Below are positions 26,412 through 34,957 of a stretch of DNA of 64,000 nucleotides, piece by piece. How positions within the stretch are numbered: the first letter of the stretch is position 1; each line of letters begins with the position of its first letter. This DNA is from Acinetobacter nosocomialis (lineage in GTDB: Bacteria; Pseudomonadota; Gammaproteobacteria; Pseudomonadales; Moraxellaceae), in the NCBI GenBank assembly GCA_025736915.1, contig CP107049.1, positions 2,604,001-2,668,000 on the forward strand, in the 5' to 3' direction. The position numbers and the translations under genes were made by a program. The notes below the pieces were generated by a model. That model did not search any database, was not told the origin of the DNA, and saw only the letters and a list, made by a program, of their open reading frames with translations.

Positions 26412-29216
26412 ATGTATAAAAAAGACAAACAGGGAATGATCGTCGTTTTGATCGCTTTGACTTTGTTTTTAGCCATTTCAATTGGTTTTAAATTTCAGAG
26501 TGCCGTTGTTGCTTTATCTATTGCGCTGACTGTCATACTGGTTCAGTTTTTATCAAATCTGCACCAACGTTTAATTCATTTAGAACAACAGTTTTCTCAG
26601 CAGAAAACGCCACTTTATTCTATTCATATGCAAAGAACAGTAATTTATGCAGCCGCCTTGGTTGCATTAGTTGCTTATATCAATCATTGGATGTGGATTG
26701 CTGGCGGAGCTTTGCTGGTTTTATTGTTATGTTTGATTCAAACCATCAGTGCATTTCATACTCGTCTATTGTTCCTTGAGTCAGCAAAGCAAAATGTTCA
26801 TGTGGATGAAACCATAAATACAGAAGTTATAAATCCTGTAATAGAACAAGTTAGTTCCAATAATACGGATACGCTAGTCCCAGCAGAAGCGGCACCTTTA
26901 AATCAAACAGAACAACCAGCACATGTACAAACCACATGGTGGCAACCAGCACTCGATTGGATGGTTCATGGCAATCCAATTTTAAGAGTTGCTGTTGCTG
27001 TGCTTATGGTTGGGGTGGTGCTCTTGCTGCGTTTTGCAAGCGAACACTGGCAGTTAAGCTTAGGTGTAAAACTTGGTTTTATTGCCATTGCTGGTGGTGT
27101 GTTAACGGTATTTGGATATATCTTACAAAAGAAAAACCAGCTTTTTGCTGTGGCATTACAGGGTGTAGGGCTTGCGGTTGTGTTCCTGACGCTTGTGTTC
27201 TCACATCATTTTGGTGTGATTGCCAATATCACTACAGCAAGTATTTTATTTGCTATTTTATTAGCAATTACGGTATTCCTGAGCTTAAAACAGCAAGCAA
27301 TTTATTTAGCAATATTAGCACTCGGTATGGCTTATGCGGCTCCTTTGGTTATTCCGCAATATCGCCCAGATGTGATTTTCCTGTTTAGCTATTACTTTGT
27401 AATTAACCTTGCGGTTGCTGCTGTTAATTTTATTCAGCCTTGGAAAGTTTTAAATCAAATTGCTTTTTTTGCCACAATGTTTATTGGTGGTAGTGCAATC
27501 GCATTTTATGCAGAACCCGCAAAGTTTGACACATTAGACTGGATCTTATGGCTCCATATTTCACTCTTTATTTGGCTCAGTGTTCGTTATAGCCAAAATA
27601 TATCTCGGACTTCAGCACATGAAAAACAAGAGGGCATTCGTTTACCACCACTCTTAGATGTGGGCCTTATTTTTAGTGTTCCTGTATTAGGTTTTACGCT
27701 TCATGCCTATTTAGTGCATGAGTCTACTCAAGCGTTGACGATTGGAGCTGCTGTTTTAGCTGGTACTTATGCGGTATTAACTTTCTGGATTAAAAAAACT
27801 CATCCTCAGCTTTCGGTCCTTGCAAAAAGCTTTTTCATCCTCGCGGTTGCATTTTTTGCCTTAATTTTTCCACTTGCAAAAGGAGCACATTGGACGGCAA
27901 TTGGTTGGGTTGCGCAAGGTACGGCTTTAATAGTGTGGGGCGTAACTGAACGCTACCGTTTAAGCCGATATATTGGCGTGATTTTAGTTTTACTCAGCTC
28001 ACTTGCACTGTTTTATCAGGTTTGGGCGAATGAAGAGTTTCCAACGCTAAGCACTAGTATTTATGCAATTGCCCAATTTATTTCGGCCTTTTATTTATTG
28101 CAATACAACAGTAAAGAGCAACGCTATTTTAGCGCAAGCATGTTTAGTGGCATTTTCTTATGTTTAGGCATGTACGCGGGCGCTGTAGCTGGGGTAGAAA
28201 TAATGGCATGGCATCATCATGCTTTGAGTCCGTATTTGATGTTCGCCGTAGCCCTAATCGCAATATTTAGCGCAGTCGTACACTATAAATTACGTATGCA
28301 CTGGGAGAGCTTGCAGTTAATTTTAATTAGCCTATTGCTGTTGTTGATTTTGGGTGAGGCCTTTACAAGTCAAGTCTTTATGTTGTTTAAATGGGTGGAC
28401 TCATTACAGCAAACTACTTTTCTAGTCGCTACCATTATTCTTAGCAGCTTATTTATTATGGCTCAACCGCAGTCGGGTGAATCTGGATACTTAAAAGTCT
28501 GGGCTGGTTTAAGCTGGTTATCATTGGCGATTGTTGGAGTGGCTATTTTCCCACAAATGCCAATTGTGGCTTTGGCTTTTATTCCTGTGGTTTATTCGCT
28601 TTGGGCGTATAAGGCTCATAAAACGACACTATTGCATCAAATTCCAGTGTGGTGTTTAAACTTAATTTGGTTGCTTGTAGTGAGTGTTGATAGCCACTCT
28701 GCTGAGTATCTTTATTTTGTTCCTTTAATTAACTTAACTGATTTTCTTTCAATTGCGGTATTTGCAGGTCTACTCTTTATTATTTACCAGCATGATTTTG
28801 ATCAAGATAAATCACTGGAGTGGACTTTTAAAATTACAACAATTCTAGTGGGGTTGTTGGTATTCAGTAGTGTGGTGGTCAGAGGCTTGCACTATTACTG
28901 GGCAACACCGCTATGGGGCGCTGCAATTTGGACAAACGGAATAGTCCAGTTAAGTTTGACATTGCTCTGGGTTATTTTGGCATTTGTATTGACTACATTC
29001 TCTAGTCGAAAAATGATTCGTCAACTCTGGTTTGTAGGTGCTGCACTTTTAGGGATTGTTGTATTAAAGCTAATTTTGCTTGATCTATCGCAAAGTGCGA
29101 CATTAACTCGAGTTATTTCGTTTATTGGAGCAGGTGGGGTAATGTTGATTATTGCTTATCTTGCACCATTACCCCCGTCGTCTACCGCGCAGAAGAATCA
29201 AGAGCCTAAGCTTTAG
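26412..29216 (+). CDS. Large multi-pass membrane protein, DUF2339 family
   Basis: 934 residues and very hydrophobic: two helices near the start (10-50), a polar stretch at about 125-180, then a nearly continuous series of more than 20 hydrophobic segments to the end. The first conserved block after the polar stretch is GNPILRVAVAVLMVGVVLLLRFASEHW, typical of DUF2339. The function of this family is unknown to me beyond membrane location. It is divergent from polA and convergent with an MscS-type channel, with overlapping 3' ends. The alternative frame at 26936 is a shadow of this gene. Confidence 0.85.
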   Translation: MYKKDKQGMIVVLIALTLFLAISIGFKFQSAVVALSIALTVILVQFLSNLHQRLIHLEQQFSQQKTPLYSIHMQRTVIYAAALVALVAYINHWMWIAGGALLVLLLCLIQTISAFHTRLLFLESAKQNVHVDETINTEVINPVIEQVSSNNTDTLVPAEAAPLNQTEQPAHVQTTWWQPALDWMVHGNPILRVAVAVLMVGVVLLLRFASEHWQLSLGVKLGFIAIAGGVLTVFGYILQKKNQLFAVALQGVGLAVVFLTLVFSHHFGVIANITTASILFAILLAITVFLSLKQQAIYLAILALGMAYAAPLVIPQYRPDVIFLFSYYFVINLAVAAVNFIQPWKVLNQIAFFATMFIGGSAIAFYAEPAKFDTLDWILWLHISLFIWLSVRYSQNISRTSAHEKQEGIRLPPLLDVGLIFSVPVLGFTLHAYLVHESTQALTIGAAVLAGTYAVLTFWIKKTHPQLSVLAKSFFILAVAFFALIFPLAKGAHWTAIGWVAQGTALIVWGVTERYRLSRYIGVILVLLSSLALFYQVWANEEFPTLSTSIYAIAQFISAFYLLQYNSKEQRYFSASMFSGIFLCLGMYAGAVAGVEIMAWHHHALSPYLMFAVALIAIFSAVVHYKLRMHWESLQLILISLLLLLILGEAFTSQVFMLFKWVDSLQQTTFLVATIILSSLFIMAQPQSGESGYLKVWAGLSWLSLAIVGVAIFPQMPIVALAFIPVVYSLWAYKAHKTTLLHQIPVWCLNLIWLLVVSVDSHSAEYLYFVPLINLTDFLSIAVFAGLLFIIYQHDFDQDKSLEWTFKITTILVGLLVFSSVVVRGLHYYWATPLWGAAIWTNGIVQLSLTLLWVILAFVLTTFSSRKMIRQLWFVGAALLGIVVLKLILLDLSQSATLTRVISFIGAGGVMLIIAYLAPLPPSSTAQKNQEPKL

Positions 29217-29228
29217 GCTCTTGTTTTA
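29200..29228. terminator. Hairpin spanning both stop codons of two overlapping convergent genes
   Basis: AAGAGCCTAA (29200-29209) and TTAGGCTCTT (29213-29222) pair perfectly across three bases, followed by GTTTTAATT. The plus-strand stop (29214-29216) and the minus-strand stop (29206-29208) both lie in the arms. It probably terminates at least the DUF2339 transcript. Confidence 0.7.
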
Positions 29229-30123
29229 ATTCCTTTTGATTACTATATTGATCGATATCATCGTCAGCAAAAATATTAGATGGTCGATCAATCAAGCCCA
29301 TTTTAGGAACAGGAATTTCGATTCGGTTATCTAAAAATCCATTACGAATACGTTCTTGCATTTCATCTCGAACTTTTAAAGAGTTTTCTTGTCGACACCA
29401 CATTGTAAATAAAAGCTCAATCGATGATTCCCTAAAGGCAGTAACCGTAACTGCCGGTTTTGGATCATCTAATACGAGTGGATAATTTGACGCGACATTC
29501 AGTAAAACCTCACGAACTTTAATAATGTCTTCGTGAAAGTTAATTGCCAAAGTAATTGGAATACGCCGTATGGGATATTTAGATAAGTTGTGTACAGGCG
29601 CACGAATGAGTTGTTCGTTTGGTAAGCGAATATAGACGTTATCTAGCGTAAGTAACTTTACCGAAAGCAAATCAATAGAGATGACTTCACCTTCGATGGT
29701 ATTGCCACGAATAAGAGTAATTTGAATGGTATCACCGACTTCAAATGAACCTTCCCCAATCAAAAATAAACCACTAATCAGGTTGCTGGCAGATGTTTGC
29801 GAAGCAAAACCAAGTGCTACTGTTAAGATCCCCGCTGCCCCTAGGAATACACTGAGTTTAAATCCTGCCTCTTTTAAACTCGTCATAATGAAGAGTAAGA
29901 AAATAAAATAGAAAATACCACGGCGCCATACAAGGCGTTGATGAGCATTAAAGCGTGAGCCAATGGTTCTAATAAATGTATTTGAAATAATACGAGCAAG
30001 AACAAAACCAATAAAACACAGTACAACACCGACTAAAATTTCACTAATACGTTCGGTGTTAATATTGGTAAATATACTTTTGAGACTATCAGCGATATCT
30101 CTAGGAATATTTGAATCAGCCAT
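29206..30123 (-). CDS. Small-conductance mechanosensitive channel (MscS family)
   Basis: 305 residues. Three hydrophobic segments lie at about 30-50, 70-90 and 93-125. The pore helix and following turn read VALGFASQTSASNLISGLFLIGEGSFEVGDTIQI, the TM3-beta-domain junction of MscS. A cytoplasmic alpha/beta domain follows, and the last 35 residues are charged. It should open under membrane tension and release solutes on osmotic downshock. The neighbour upstream (10 bases away, same strand) encodes a DUF432-like protein, so the two form an operon. The 3' end overlaps the opposing DUF2339 gene by 11 bases. Confidence 0.88.
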   Translation of the reverse strand: MADSNIPRDIADSLKSIFTNINTERISEILVGVVLCFIGFVLARIISNTFIRTIGSRFNAHQRLVWRRGIFYFIFLLFIMTSLKEAGFKLSVFLGAAGILTVALGFASQTSASNLISGLFLIGEGSFEVGDTIQITLIRGNTIEGEVISIDLLSVKLLTLDNVYIRLPNEQLIRAPVHNLSKYPIRRIPITLAINFHEDIIKVREVLLNVASNYPLVLDDPKPAVTVTAFRESSIELLFTMWCRQENSLKVRDEMQERIRNGFLDNRIEIPVPKMGLIDRPSNIFADDDIDQYSNQKELKQEPKA

Positions 30124-30132
30124 AGAACCCCC

Positions 30133-30954
30133 TTAGAAAAATGAATCAAACATATTAAATAGTGCACCACCAGGTGAACGGGGGGGATGTACGTAAGTCA
30201 CTTCACCTGCAAGAGGAGGCGTACGGTTTTCAATACGAATGCGGGCAGGGCGGTCAGACCCTTCATAATAAACTTTAATCTGTGAGGTCCATAAGCGACC
30301 CGTACTTTCACTATAAAATAGCGGTAGGGCAGTCACTGGTACATTCATGCGGTCAAAGCGTAATTGATGATTACTGGTATTATGAAAATCGATCGGCGTA
30401 ACTGCACGAAAAGCACGTGGGGTTAATAGATTTAAATCGGTACGACCATCAACAGAGGTTGCATAACAAATTTCACCTTGCTGGGCATTGGGACCAAACC
30501 ATGTATCTTTAGGCTGAATCACAGGAATCTCAAATAAAGGTTCATGCTGACTTTCAACTAAACCGGCAATCCAGAGAGGAGTACTAATATAAAGAGTCCC
30601 ACGTTGACCTGCTGGAATATAAATCGGATCAACAGGTTTAATAACCACAGAACGATCTGCCAGACGTGGCATAAGTAAAAATTCTGAATTGGTCTTTCGA
30701 AACATATACCGTTCGACTTGAACATTATGTGGAAAAGCAAAATGTGGGTCGGCAACTGGATGCCAATCTTGCTCATTATCATCTTGAAGAGAAGGACGAT
30801 AATATTCGATACGCCATTCTTTTATGCCACGCGTTAAACGAAAGAGCATTGAACCGAATTGCCATGCTTTGGATTGGTTAATTTCAAAGTGCTGTTCACC
30901 CCACCATTTTAAAGAATTTTGGGGGTGAGGCTGATATTCATTATTTTCAAACAA
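30133..30954 (-). CDS. DUF432-like protein, operon partner of an MscS channel
   Basis: 273 residues, no signal peptide and no membrane segment. The sequence is rich in beta-type stretches: AWQFGSMLFRLTRGIKEWRIEYYRP near the start, DPIYIPAGQRGTLYISTPLW in the middle and LPLFYSESTGRLWTSQIKVYYEG near the end. This looks like the DUF432 family, which is often found next to MscS genes, but I assign it from memory of pattern only. A role in regulating the channel is suggested by the 10-base spacing and shared strand, not by any motif. It is divergent from gspE. Confidence 0.6.
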   Translation of the reverse strand: MFENNEYQPHPQNSLKWWGEQHFEINQSKAWQFGSMLFRLTRGIKEWRIEYYRPSLQDDNEQDWHPVADPHFAFPHNVQVERYMFRKTNSEFLLMPRLADRSVVIKPVDPIYIPAGQRGTLYISTPLWIAGLVESQHEPLFEIPVIQPKDTWFGPNAQQGEICYATSVDGRTDLNLLTPRAFRAVTPIDFHNTSNHQLRFDRMNVPVTALPLFYSESTGRLWTSQIKVYYEGSDRPARIRIENRTPPLAGEVTYVHPPRSPGGALFNMFDSFF

Positions 30955-31047
30955 GACGTAAAATTCCTCTACCGAGTTGTTAAACAGACTTCACGCTGTA
31001 ATCTGCTTAGAGTACACTCAAAATCATCTTACTCATCATTATAAATT

Positions 31048-32541
31048 GTGATGCAAATATTGAAACAAATACAAGTTCCATATAGTTTTGCCAAGCGTCA
31101 TGGTGTTTTATTTCGTTATGACGGTGATCAAGTTTTTATTGTTAGACGTCAAAATACAGAAAAAATTGCATTGCAGGAAGCAAGACGAATTTTGGGGAAG
31201 CCTGCACATTATCAGTTATGTACTGAACAAGAGTTTAATAGCCTATTAAGTACGAGTTATGCAGGGGATACAGGCGAATCTCAACAAGTAGCTGCGGGCT
31301 TAGAAGACCATCCGGATTTATTAAGCCTTGCAGATCAGGTGCCTGAAACAGAAGACTTAATGGATCAAGAGGATGATGCGCCTATTGTGCGTCTGATCAA
31401 TGCACTTCTCTCTGAGGCAATCCGTGTAGGTGCTTCAGATATTCATATTGAAGCTTTTGAAAAGAAATTATCTGTACGTTTACGGGTAGATGGTCAATTA
31501 CGCGAGATTGTACAGCCCCGCCGTGAACTGGCCCCGTTACTTGTTTCACGTATTAAAGTTATGGCAAAACTCGATATTGCCGAAAAGCGTGTACCGCAAG
31601 ATGGACGTATTTCTTTACGTCTTGCTGGACGTGAAGTGGATGTGCGTGTATCAACTTTGCCTTCGTCTCATGGCGAGCGAGTAGTTATGCGTTTGCTTGA
31701 TAAACAAGCGGGTCGTCTTAATATGACTCACTTGGGTTTAATGGCAAGTGACTATGAACGTTTAACTCAATTGGTGCATCGTCCACACGGTATTATTTTG
31801 GTCACAGGGCCTACCGGTTCGGGGAAAACGACCACCTTATACGCAGCTCTATCTGATCTAAATGACAATACCCGTAATATCTTAACTGCCGAAGATCCAA
31901 TCGAATATCAACTCGAAGGCATTGGTCAAACCCAAGTGAATACCAAAGTGGATATGACATTTGCTCGTGCTTTAAAGGCAATGTTACGTCAAGACCCAGA
32001 TGTAGTCATGGTCGGTGAGATTCGTGATTTAGAAACTGCTGAAATTGCAGTACAAGCGTCGTTAACAGGTCATTTGGTTTTATCGACACTACATACCAAC
32101 ACTGCTATTGGTGCAGTTACTCGGCTTAAAGATATGGGGATTGAACCCTTCTTATTATCAAGCTCTTTAATTGGGGTGGTTGCTCAACGTTTGGTTCGTA
32201 CCTTATGTCCACATTGTATGACATGGCGTGAAGCCGATACTTTTGAAAAGCAGGTTTTTCAGCATATTTCGCATGAGCCAACTTTAAAGATACCAGAAGC
32301 TCAAGGGTGTGATCAGTGTTCTCATTTAGGGTTTAATGGCCGTACGGCTATTTATGAAATTGTACCTATTGATGAACCGATGCGTCGTCTTATTCATGGC
32401 AATGCAGCTGAGTTTGAATTAGAAAACCATGCTCGCCAGTACTCGGGTTCTATTCGTGATGATGGCTTGCGCAAGGTAATTTTAGGTAAAACCACACTTG
32501 AAGAAGTATTGCGTGTAACCAATGAAGCAAATGAAGCATAA
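31048..32541 (+). CDS. gspE: Type II secretion system ATPase GspE
   Basis: 497 residues. The N1 domain (about 1-80) is followed by the N2 region with ASDIHIEAFEKKLSVRLRVDG. The ATPase core has Walker A GPTGSGKTTTLYAAL near residue 255, the Asp box EDPIEYQ, Walker B DPDVVMVGEIRDLETAEIA and the His box LSTLHTN. The tetracysteine zinc site CPHC...CDQC distinguishes GspE/PilB types. It powers the type II secretion pseudopilus that exports lipases and other proteins. GTG at 31048 and ATG at 31051 are both possible starts. It stands alone, fitting the scattered gsp genes of Acinetobacter. Confidence 0.9.
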   Translation: MMQILKQIQVPYSFAKRHGVLFRYDGDQVFIVRRQNTEKIALQEARRILGKPAHYQLCTEQEFNSLLSTSYAGDTGESQQVAAGLEDHPDLLSLADQVPETEDLMDQEDDAPIVRLINALLSEAIRVGASDIHIEAFEKKLSVRLRVDGQLREIVQPRRELAPLLVSRIKVMAKLDIAEKRVPQDGRISLRLAGREVDVRVSTLPSSHGERVVMRLLDKQAGRLNMTHLGLMASDYERLTQLVHRPHGIILVTGPTGSGKTTTLYAALSDLNDNTRNILTAEDPIEYQLEGIGQTQVNTKVDMTFARALKAMLRQDPDVVMVGEIRDLETAEIAVQASLTGHLVLSTLHTNTAIGAVTRLKDMGIEPFLLSSSLIGVVAQRLVRTLCPHCMTWREADTFEKQVFQHISHEPTLKIPEAQGCDQCSHLGFNGRTAIYEIVPIDEPMRRLIHGNAAEFELENHARQYSGSIRDDGLRKVILGKTTLEEVLRVTNEANEA

Positions 32542-32554
32542 TCTGTAAGATATA

Positions 32555-32584
32555 AAAAATGCCCGATTTAACTCGGGCATTTTT
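32555..32584. terminator. Bidirectional terminator between gspE and ohr
   Basis: The arms AAAAATGCCCGA (32555-32566) and TCGGGCATTTTT (32573-32584) flank a 6-base loop. It serves the two convergent genes. Confidence 0.9.
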
Positions 32585-32597
32585 GAAATGACAAAAA

Positions 32598-33029
32598 TTA
32601 TTCAGTCACAATATTAAAAGTCACATCAATATTGTTGCGAGTCGCATTAGAATATGGGCAAACAATATGAGCTGCTGCAACTAACTTCTCAGCTTCTTCA
32701 CGGTCCATACCAATTAAGTAAACATTTAACGTTACTTCAATACTAAAACCTGTAGGAATTGGACCAATACCAACTTCACCTTCAACATAAGCATCTTTGC
32801 TAATATTAAATTTATCGCGGTTTGCAACGAATTTTAAAGCACCCAAAAAGCATGCTGAATAACCAGCTGCAAATAATTGTTCTGGGTTAGTTACAGCACC
32901 ACCAGCGCCGCCCATTTCTTTAGGCACACCAAGTTGTACGTCTAATACACCGTCTGATGAAGTTGCACGACCATCACGGCCACCAGTTGCTTTAGCTTTT
33001 GCACGATACACAACTTTTTCTAAAGACAT
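32598..33029 (-). CDS. ohr: Organic hydroperoxide resistance protein Ohr
   Basis: 143 residues of the OsmC/Ohr family. The peroxidatic cysteine is Cys60 in [15 protein letters not shown] and the resolving cysteine is Cys124 in [13 protein letters not shown]; the catalytic Arg region is [14 protein letters not shown]. Ohr reduces fatty-acid and other organic hydroperoxides using lipoyl thiols. It lies 87 bases downstream of the regulator ohrR on the same strand, with its own promoter in the gap. Ohr rather than OsmC is supported by the Ohr-specific [16 protein letters not shown] and the next-door OhrR. Confidence 0.95.
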   Translation of the reverse strand: MSLEKVVYRAKAKATGGRDGRATSSDGVLDVQLGVPKEMGGAGGAVTNPEQLFAAGYSACFLGALKFVANRDKFNISKDAYVEGEVGIGPIPTGFSIEVTLNVYLIGMDREEAEKLVAAAHIVCPYSNATRNNIDVTFNIVTE

Positions 33030-33063
33030 CTTATAATTCCTAAATTAAATTGAATACAAATAT

Positions 33064-33091
33064 ATCGTACACGACTTAATTATTTTGACAA
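33064..33091 (-). promoter_or_regulatory. Promoter of ohr with possible OhrR contact site
   Basis: On the minus strand TTGTCA (33091-33086) and TACGAT (33069-33064) are spaced by 16 bases. The word TATATCG (33061-33067, plus strand) at the -10 recurs at the -10 of the ohrR promoter, and TCGTACACGA (33065-33074) is a small palindrome. These may be OhrR operator parts; that is inference. Confidence 0.5.
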
Positions 33092-33116
33092 GCCAAAATT
33101 GTAAAAAAATGGGTGA

Positions 33117-33554
33117 TTATTTAGCTATATTTGTACGAAGTTGTGTCAGCTGATCTTTCAGATCAAGTAGGGTGGTCATGTCACAAGAACTTGCTTCTAA
33201 AATATGAGCAGGAATATTTACGGCTTGTTCTTTAAGTATTTTCCCTTTTTCACTTAGGGTAATAATCACTTGGCGTTCATCTTCTTTTGAACGAGTGCGA
33301 TTCACAAGTTGCATTGCTTCTAATTTTTTTAAAATGGGAGTTAAGGTAGAAGATTCTAAAAATAGTTTGTTGCCAATTTCTGAAACGGTAACCTCATCTT
33401 TTTCCCATAGAACCAACATCACCAAATATTGAGGATAAGTAATGCCTAATGGAGTCAAAAGTTTTCGATAAAGCTGATTAAGTGCTAAATTTGTTGAGTA
33501 AATGAGGAAACATAATTGATTCTCAAGCTTTAAATTTTGACAGTCTTGGTCCAT
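33117..33554 (-). CDS. ohrR: MarR-family organic-peroxide repressor OhrR
   Basis: 145 residues. The N-terminal sensing cysteine is Cys15 in LENQLCFLIYSTNLALNQ, the position used by OhrR proteins. A winged helix follows: VTVSEIGNKLFLESSTLTPILKKLEAM and the wing RTRSKEDERQVIITLSEKG. Cys5 and a late Cys in ASSCDMTT could take part in disulfide formation, as in 2-Cys OhrR. It represses ohr and probably itself until the cysteine is oxidised by organic hydroperoxide. A good Shine-Dalgarno (GAGG) precedes the ATG. Confidence 0.92.
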   Translation of the reverse strand: MDQDCQNLKLENQLCFLIYSTNLALNQLYRKLLTPLGITYPQYLVMLVLWEKDEVTVSEIGNKLFLESSTLTPILKKLEAMQLVNRTRSKEDERQVIITLSEKGKILKEQAVNIPAHILEASSCDMTTLLDLKDQLTQLRTNIAK

Positions 33555-33586
33555 ATATTCCTCAGAAAACTAAAAGATGCTTTTCT

Positions 33587-33615
33587 AGTATATCGCTTTA
33601 TGTCTGATTTCTTAA
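33587..33615 (-). promoter_or_regulatory. Promoter of ohrR
   Basis: On the minus strand TTAAGA (33615-33610) and TATACT (33592-33587) are spaced by 17 bases. TATATCG (33589-33595) overlaps the -10, as it does at ohr. Confidence 0.5.
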
Positions 33616-33655
33616 ATGCTCATAATTCTGAGCTATCGATAAAAATGAGATAACG

Positions 33656-33686
33656 CAAAAAAAAAGAGTAATCGAAAGATTACTCT
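33656..33686 (-). terminator. Terminator of the gigA-gigB-nitrilase operon
   Basis: AGAGTAATC (33665-33673) and GATTACTCT (33678-33686) flank a GAAA tetraloop. Nine A at 33656-33664 give the U-tract on the minus strand. Confidence 0.88.
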
Positions 33687-33714
33687 ATAACTTTAAAATA
33701 TGAACTTTAAACAG

Positions 33715-34092
33715 TTACCAGAGATCGGCAATTTTCTTCATTAAACGAGCACGGTATTTTGCAGTTGGGTTATTTTCATTGCGTTGCTGTTCTTGTTCAT
33801 AGAAATCTTGCCAAGCTGTGATCATTTCTAAGGTTGTTCCTTGTTTTTTAATCATAGAAACATCAGCAGGTTGAATATTTTCTAAACGTTGCCTTGCGCC
33901 TTCGGCACCCGTTCCCCAGCCAATAATCCGCTGACCAAAAGCAGGTAGAGGAATGTTTTTGGGAGTAGGTGGAATAACATCTTGTTTCAGCTGAAAATTT
34001 GGAGAAATAAAATGATTCGTTGCACCAAACTCAGCTGCATAACAGTGAATATTTGTCCCTAAGCAAAAAATGCTAAATAAGTATTTCCACAT
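33715..34092 (-). CDS. Small exported protein of unknown function
   Basis: 125 residues. A signal peptide is visible (MWKYLFSIFCLGTNIHCYAA, cleavage probably after CYAA), then a mature protein of about 105 residues. The mature part has a proline-rich start (VIPPTPKNIPLPAFGQ), the conserved-looking GWGTGAEGARQRLENIQP and a charged helical C terminus. I do not assign a family with confidence; GWGTGAEGA resembles a small domain of unknown function (DUF4951-like) seen in Acinetobacter. It is the last gene of a four-gene operon after a nitrilase (14 bases) and before the terminator. Confidence 0.75.
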   Translation of the reverse strand: MWKYLFSIFCLGTNIHCYAAEFGATNHFISPNFQLKQDVIPPTPKNIPLPAFGQRIIGWGTGAEGARQRLENIQPADVSMIKKQGTTLEMITAWQDFYEQEQQRNENNPTAKYRARLMKKIADLW

Positions 34093-34106
34093 GAATAATT
34101 AAGCTT

Positions 34107-34937
34107 TTAATAGTGAATTAATTTACGATGCGTCATTAAAGGCATTGATGTGCGAACAAGTTCCTGAGCAGATAAATCAAGAGGTACAGTAATTAAACCA
34201 TTGCCTTCATATTCAATCATACTTAAAACTTGTCCACGGCTATCAGTTGCTCCTGCATGTCCCCACGTTTGACGTTTTTCCCCATGCCAACCTTGTTGCG
34301 CTGCTCCTAGAACATAACATTGACTGTCCATTGCACGTGCTTGTAACAAAAGCTGCCAGTGCATTTGTCCTGTTGTATAGGTAAATGCTGCTGGAGCAGT
34401 CAATAAATGAGCGCCTTGTTGTCTGAGAGTTAAAGCTAACTCAGGAAAACGCAAGTCATAACATACCATTAGCCCAATATTGCCAAAAGGGGTAGATGTG
34501 ACTACAACGTCTGTTCCAGGTTCAAAGAAACGAGATTCTTGATATCCACCAACTGCATCGCCAACTTGCACATCGAATAAATGTATTTTGTCGTAGCGTG
34601 CTTCTGTACCTTCAGGACTGATACATAGGCTTACTGTGCGCACGCGGCCATCTTGTATGATAGAACCATCTGGACGAAATGGGCACGGCAGAGTACCTGC
34701 AACAATCCAGATCTGATATTGATGCGCAAGTTTCTCAAGTCTTTGCTGGATCGATTCAAATTGCTCAGCTGTTTCACGCTGTTTGCCAGCAGCGAAACAT
34801 ACAAAGTTTTCGGGGAAAACAATTAAGCTGGCATTTTGAGCACTGCTTTGCTGAATCAATGACTCGATTATTTGAAAGTTGCTTTCAATGTCATCTTGAG
34901 AATTCATTTGGACAACTGAAACAAGAGTCATATACAA
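34107..34937 (-). CDS. Carbon-nitrogen hydrolase, Nit1-like (probable deaminated-glutathione amidase)
   Basis: 276 residues of the nitrilase superfamily. The catalytic triad is complete: Glu43 in IVFPENFVCF, Lys117 in ARYDKIHLFDV and Cys159 in GLMVCYDLRFPEL. The pattern KIHLFDVQVG and YDLRFPELALTLRQQGA is typical of Nit1/YbeM-type amidases, which hydrolyse deaminated glutathione as metabolite repair. A start two codons later (MTLVSVVQM) is also possible. It lies 20 bases after gigB and 14 before a small exported protein gene on the same strand, so it is co-transcribed with the gig genes. Confidence 0.88.
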   Translation of the reverse strand: MYMTLVSVVQMNSQDDIESNFQIIESLIQQSSAQNASLIVFPENFVCFAAGKQRETAEQFESIQQRLEKLAHQYQIWIVAGTLPCPFRPDGSIIQDGRVRTVSLCISPEGTEARYDKIHLFDVQVGDAVGGYQESRFFEPGTDVVVTSTPFGNIGLMVCYDLRFPELALTLRQQGAHLLTAPAAFTYTTGQMHWQLLLQARAMDSQCYVLGAAQQGWHGEKRQTWGHAGATDSRGQVLSMIEYEGNGLITVPLDLSAQELVRTSMPLMTHRKLIHY

Positions 34938-34957
34938 ATCCAGATTAGCAATAAAAT

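Noticed and set aside
26936..27388. Cysteine-rich 150-codon frame on the plus strand.
   Set aside because: It is an out-of-frame shadow of the DUF2339 gene, with no start signal and low-complexity composition.
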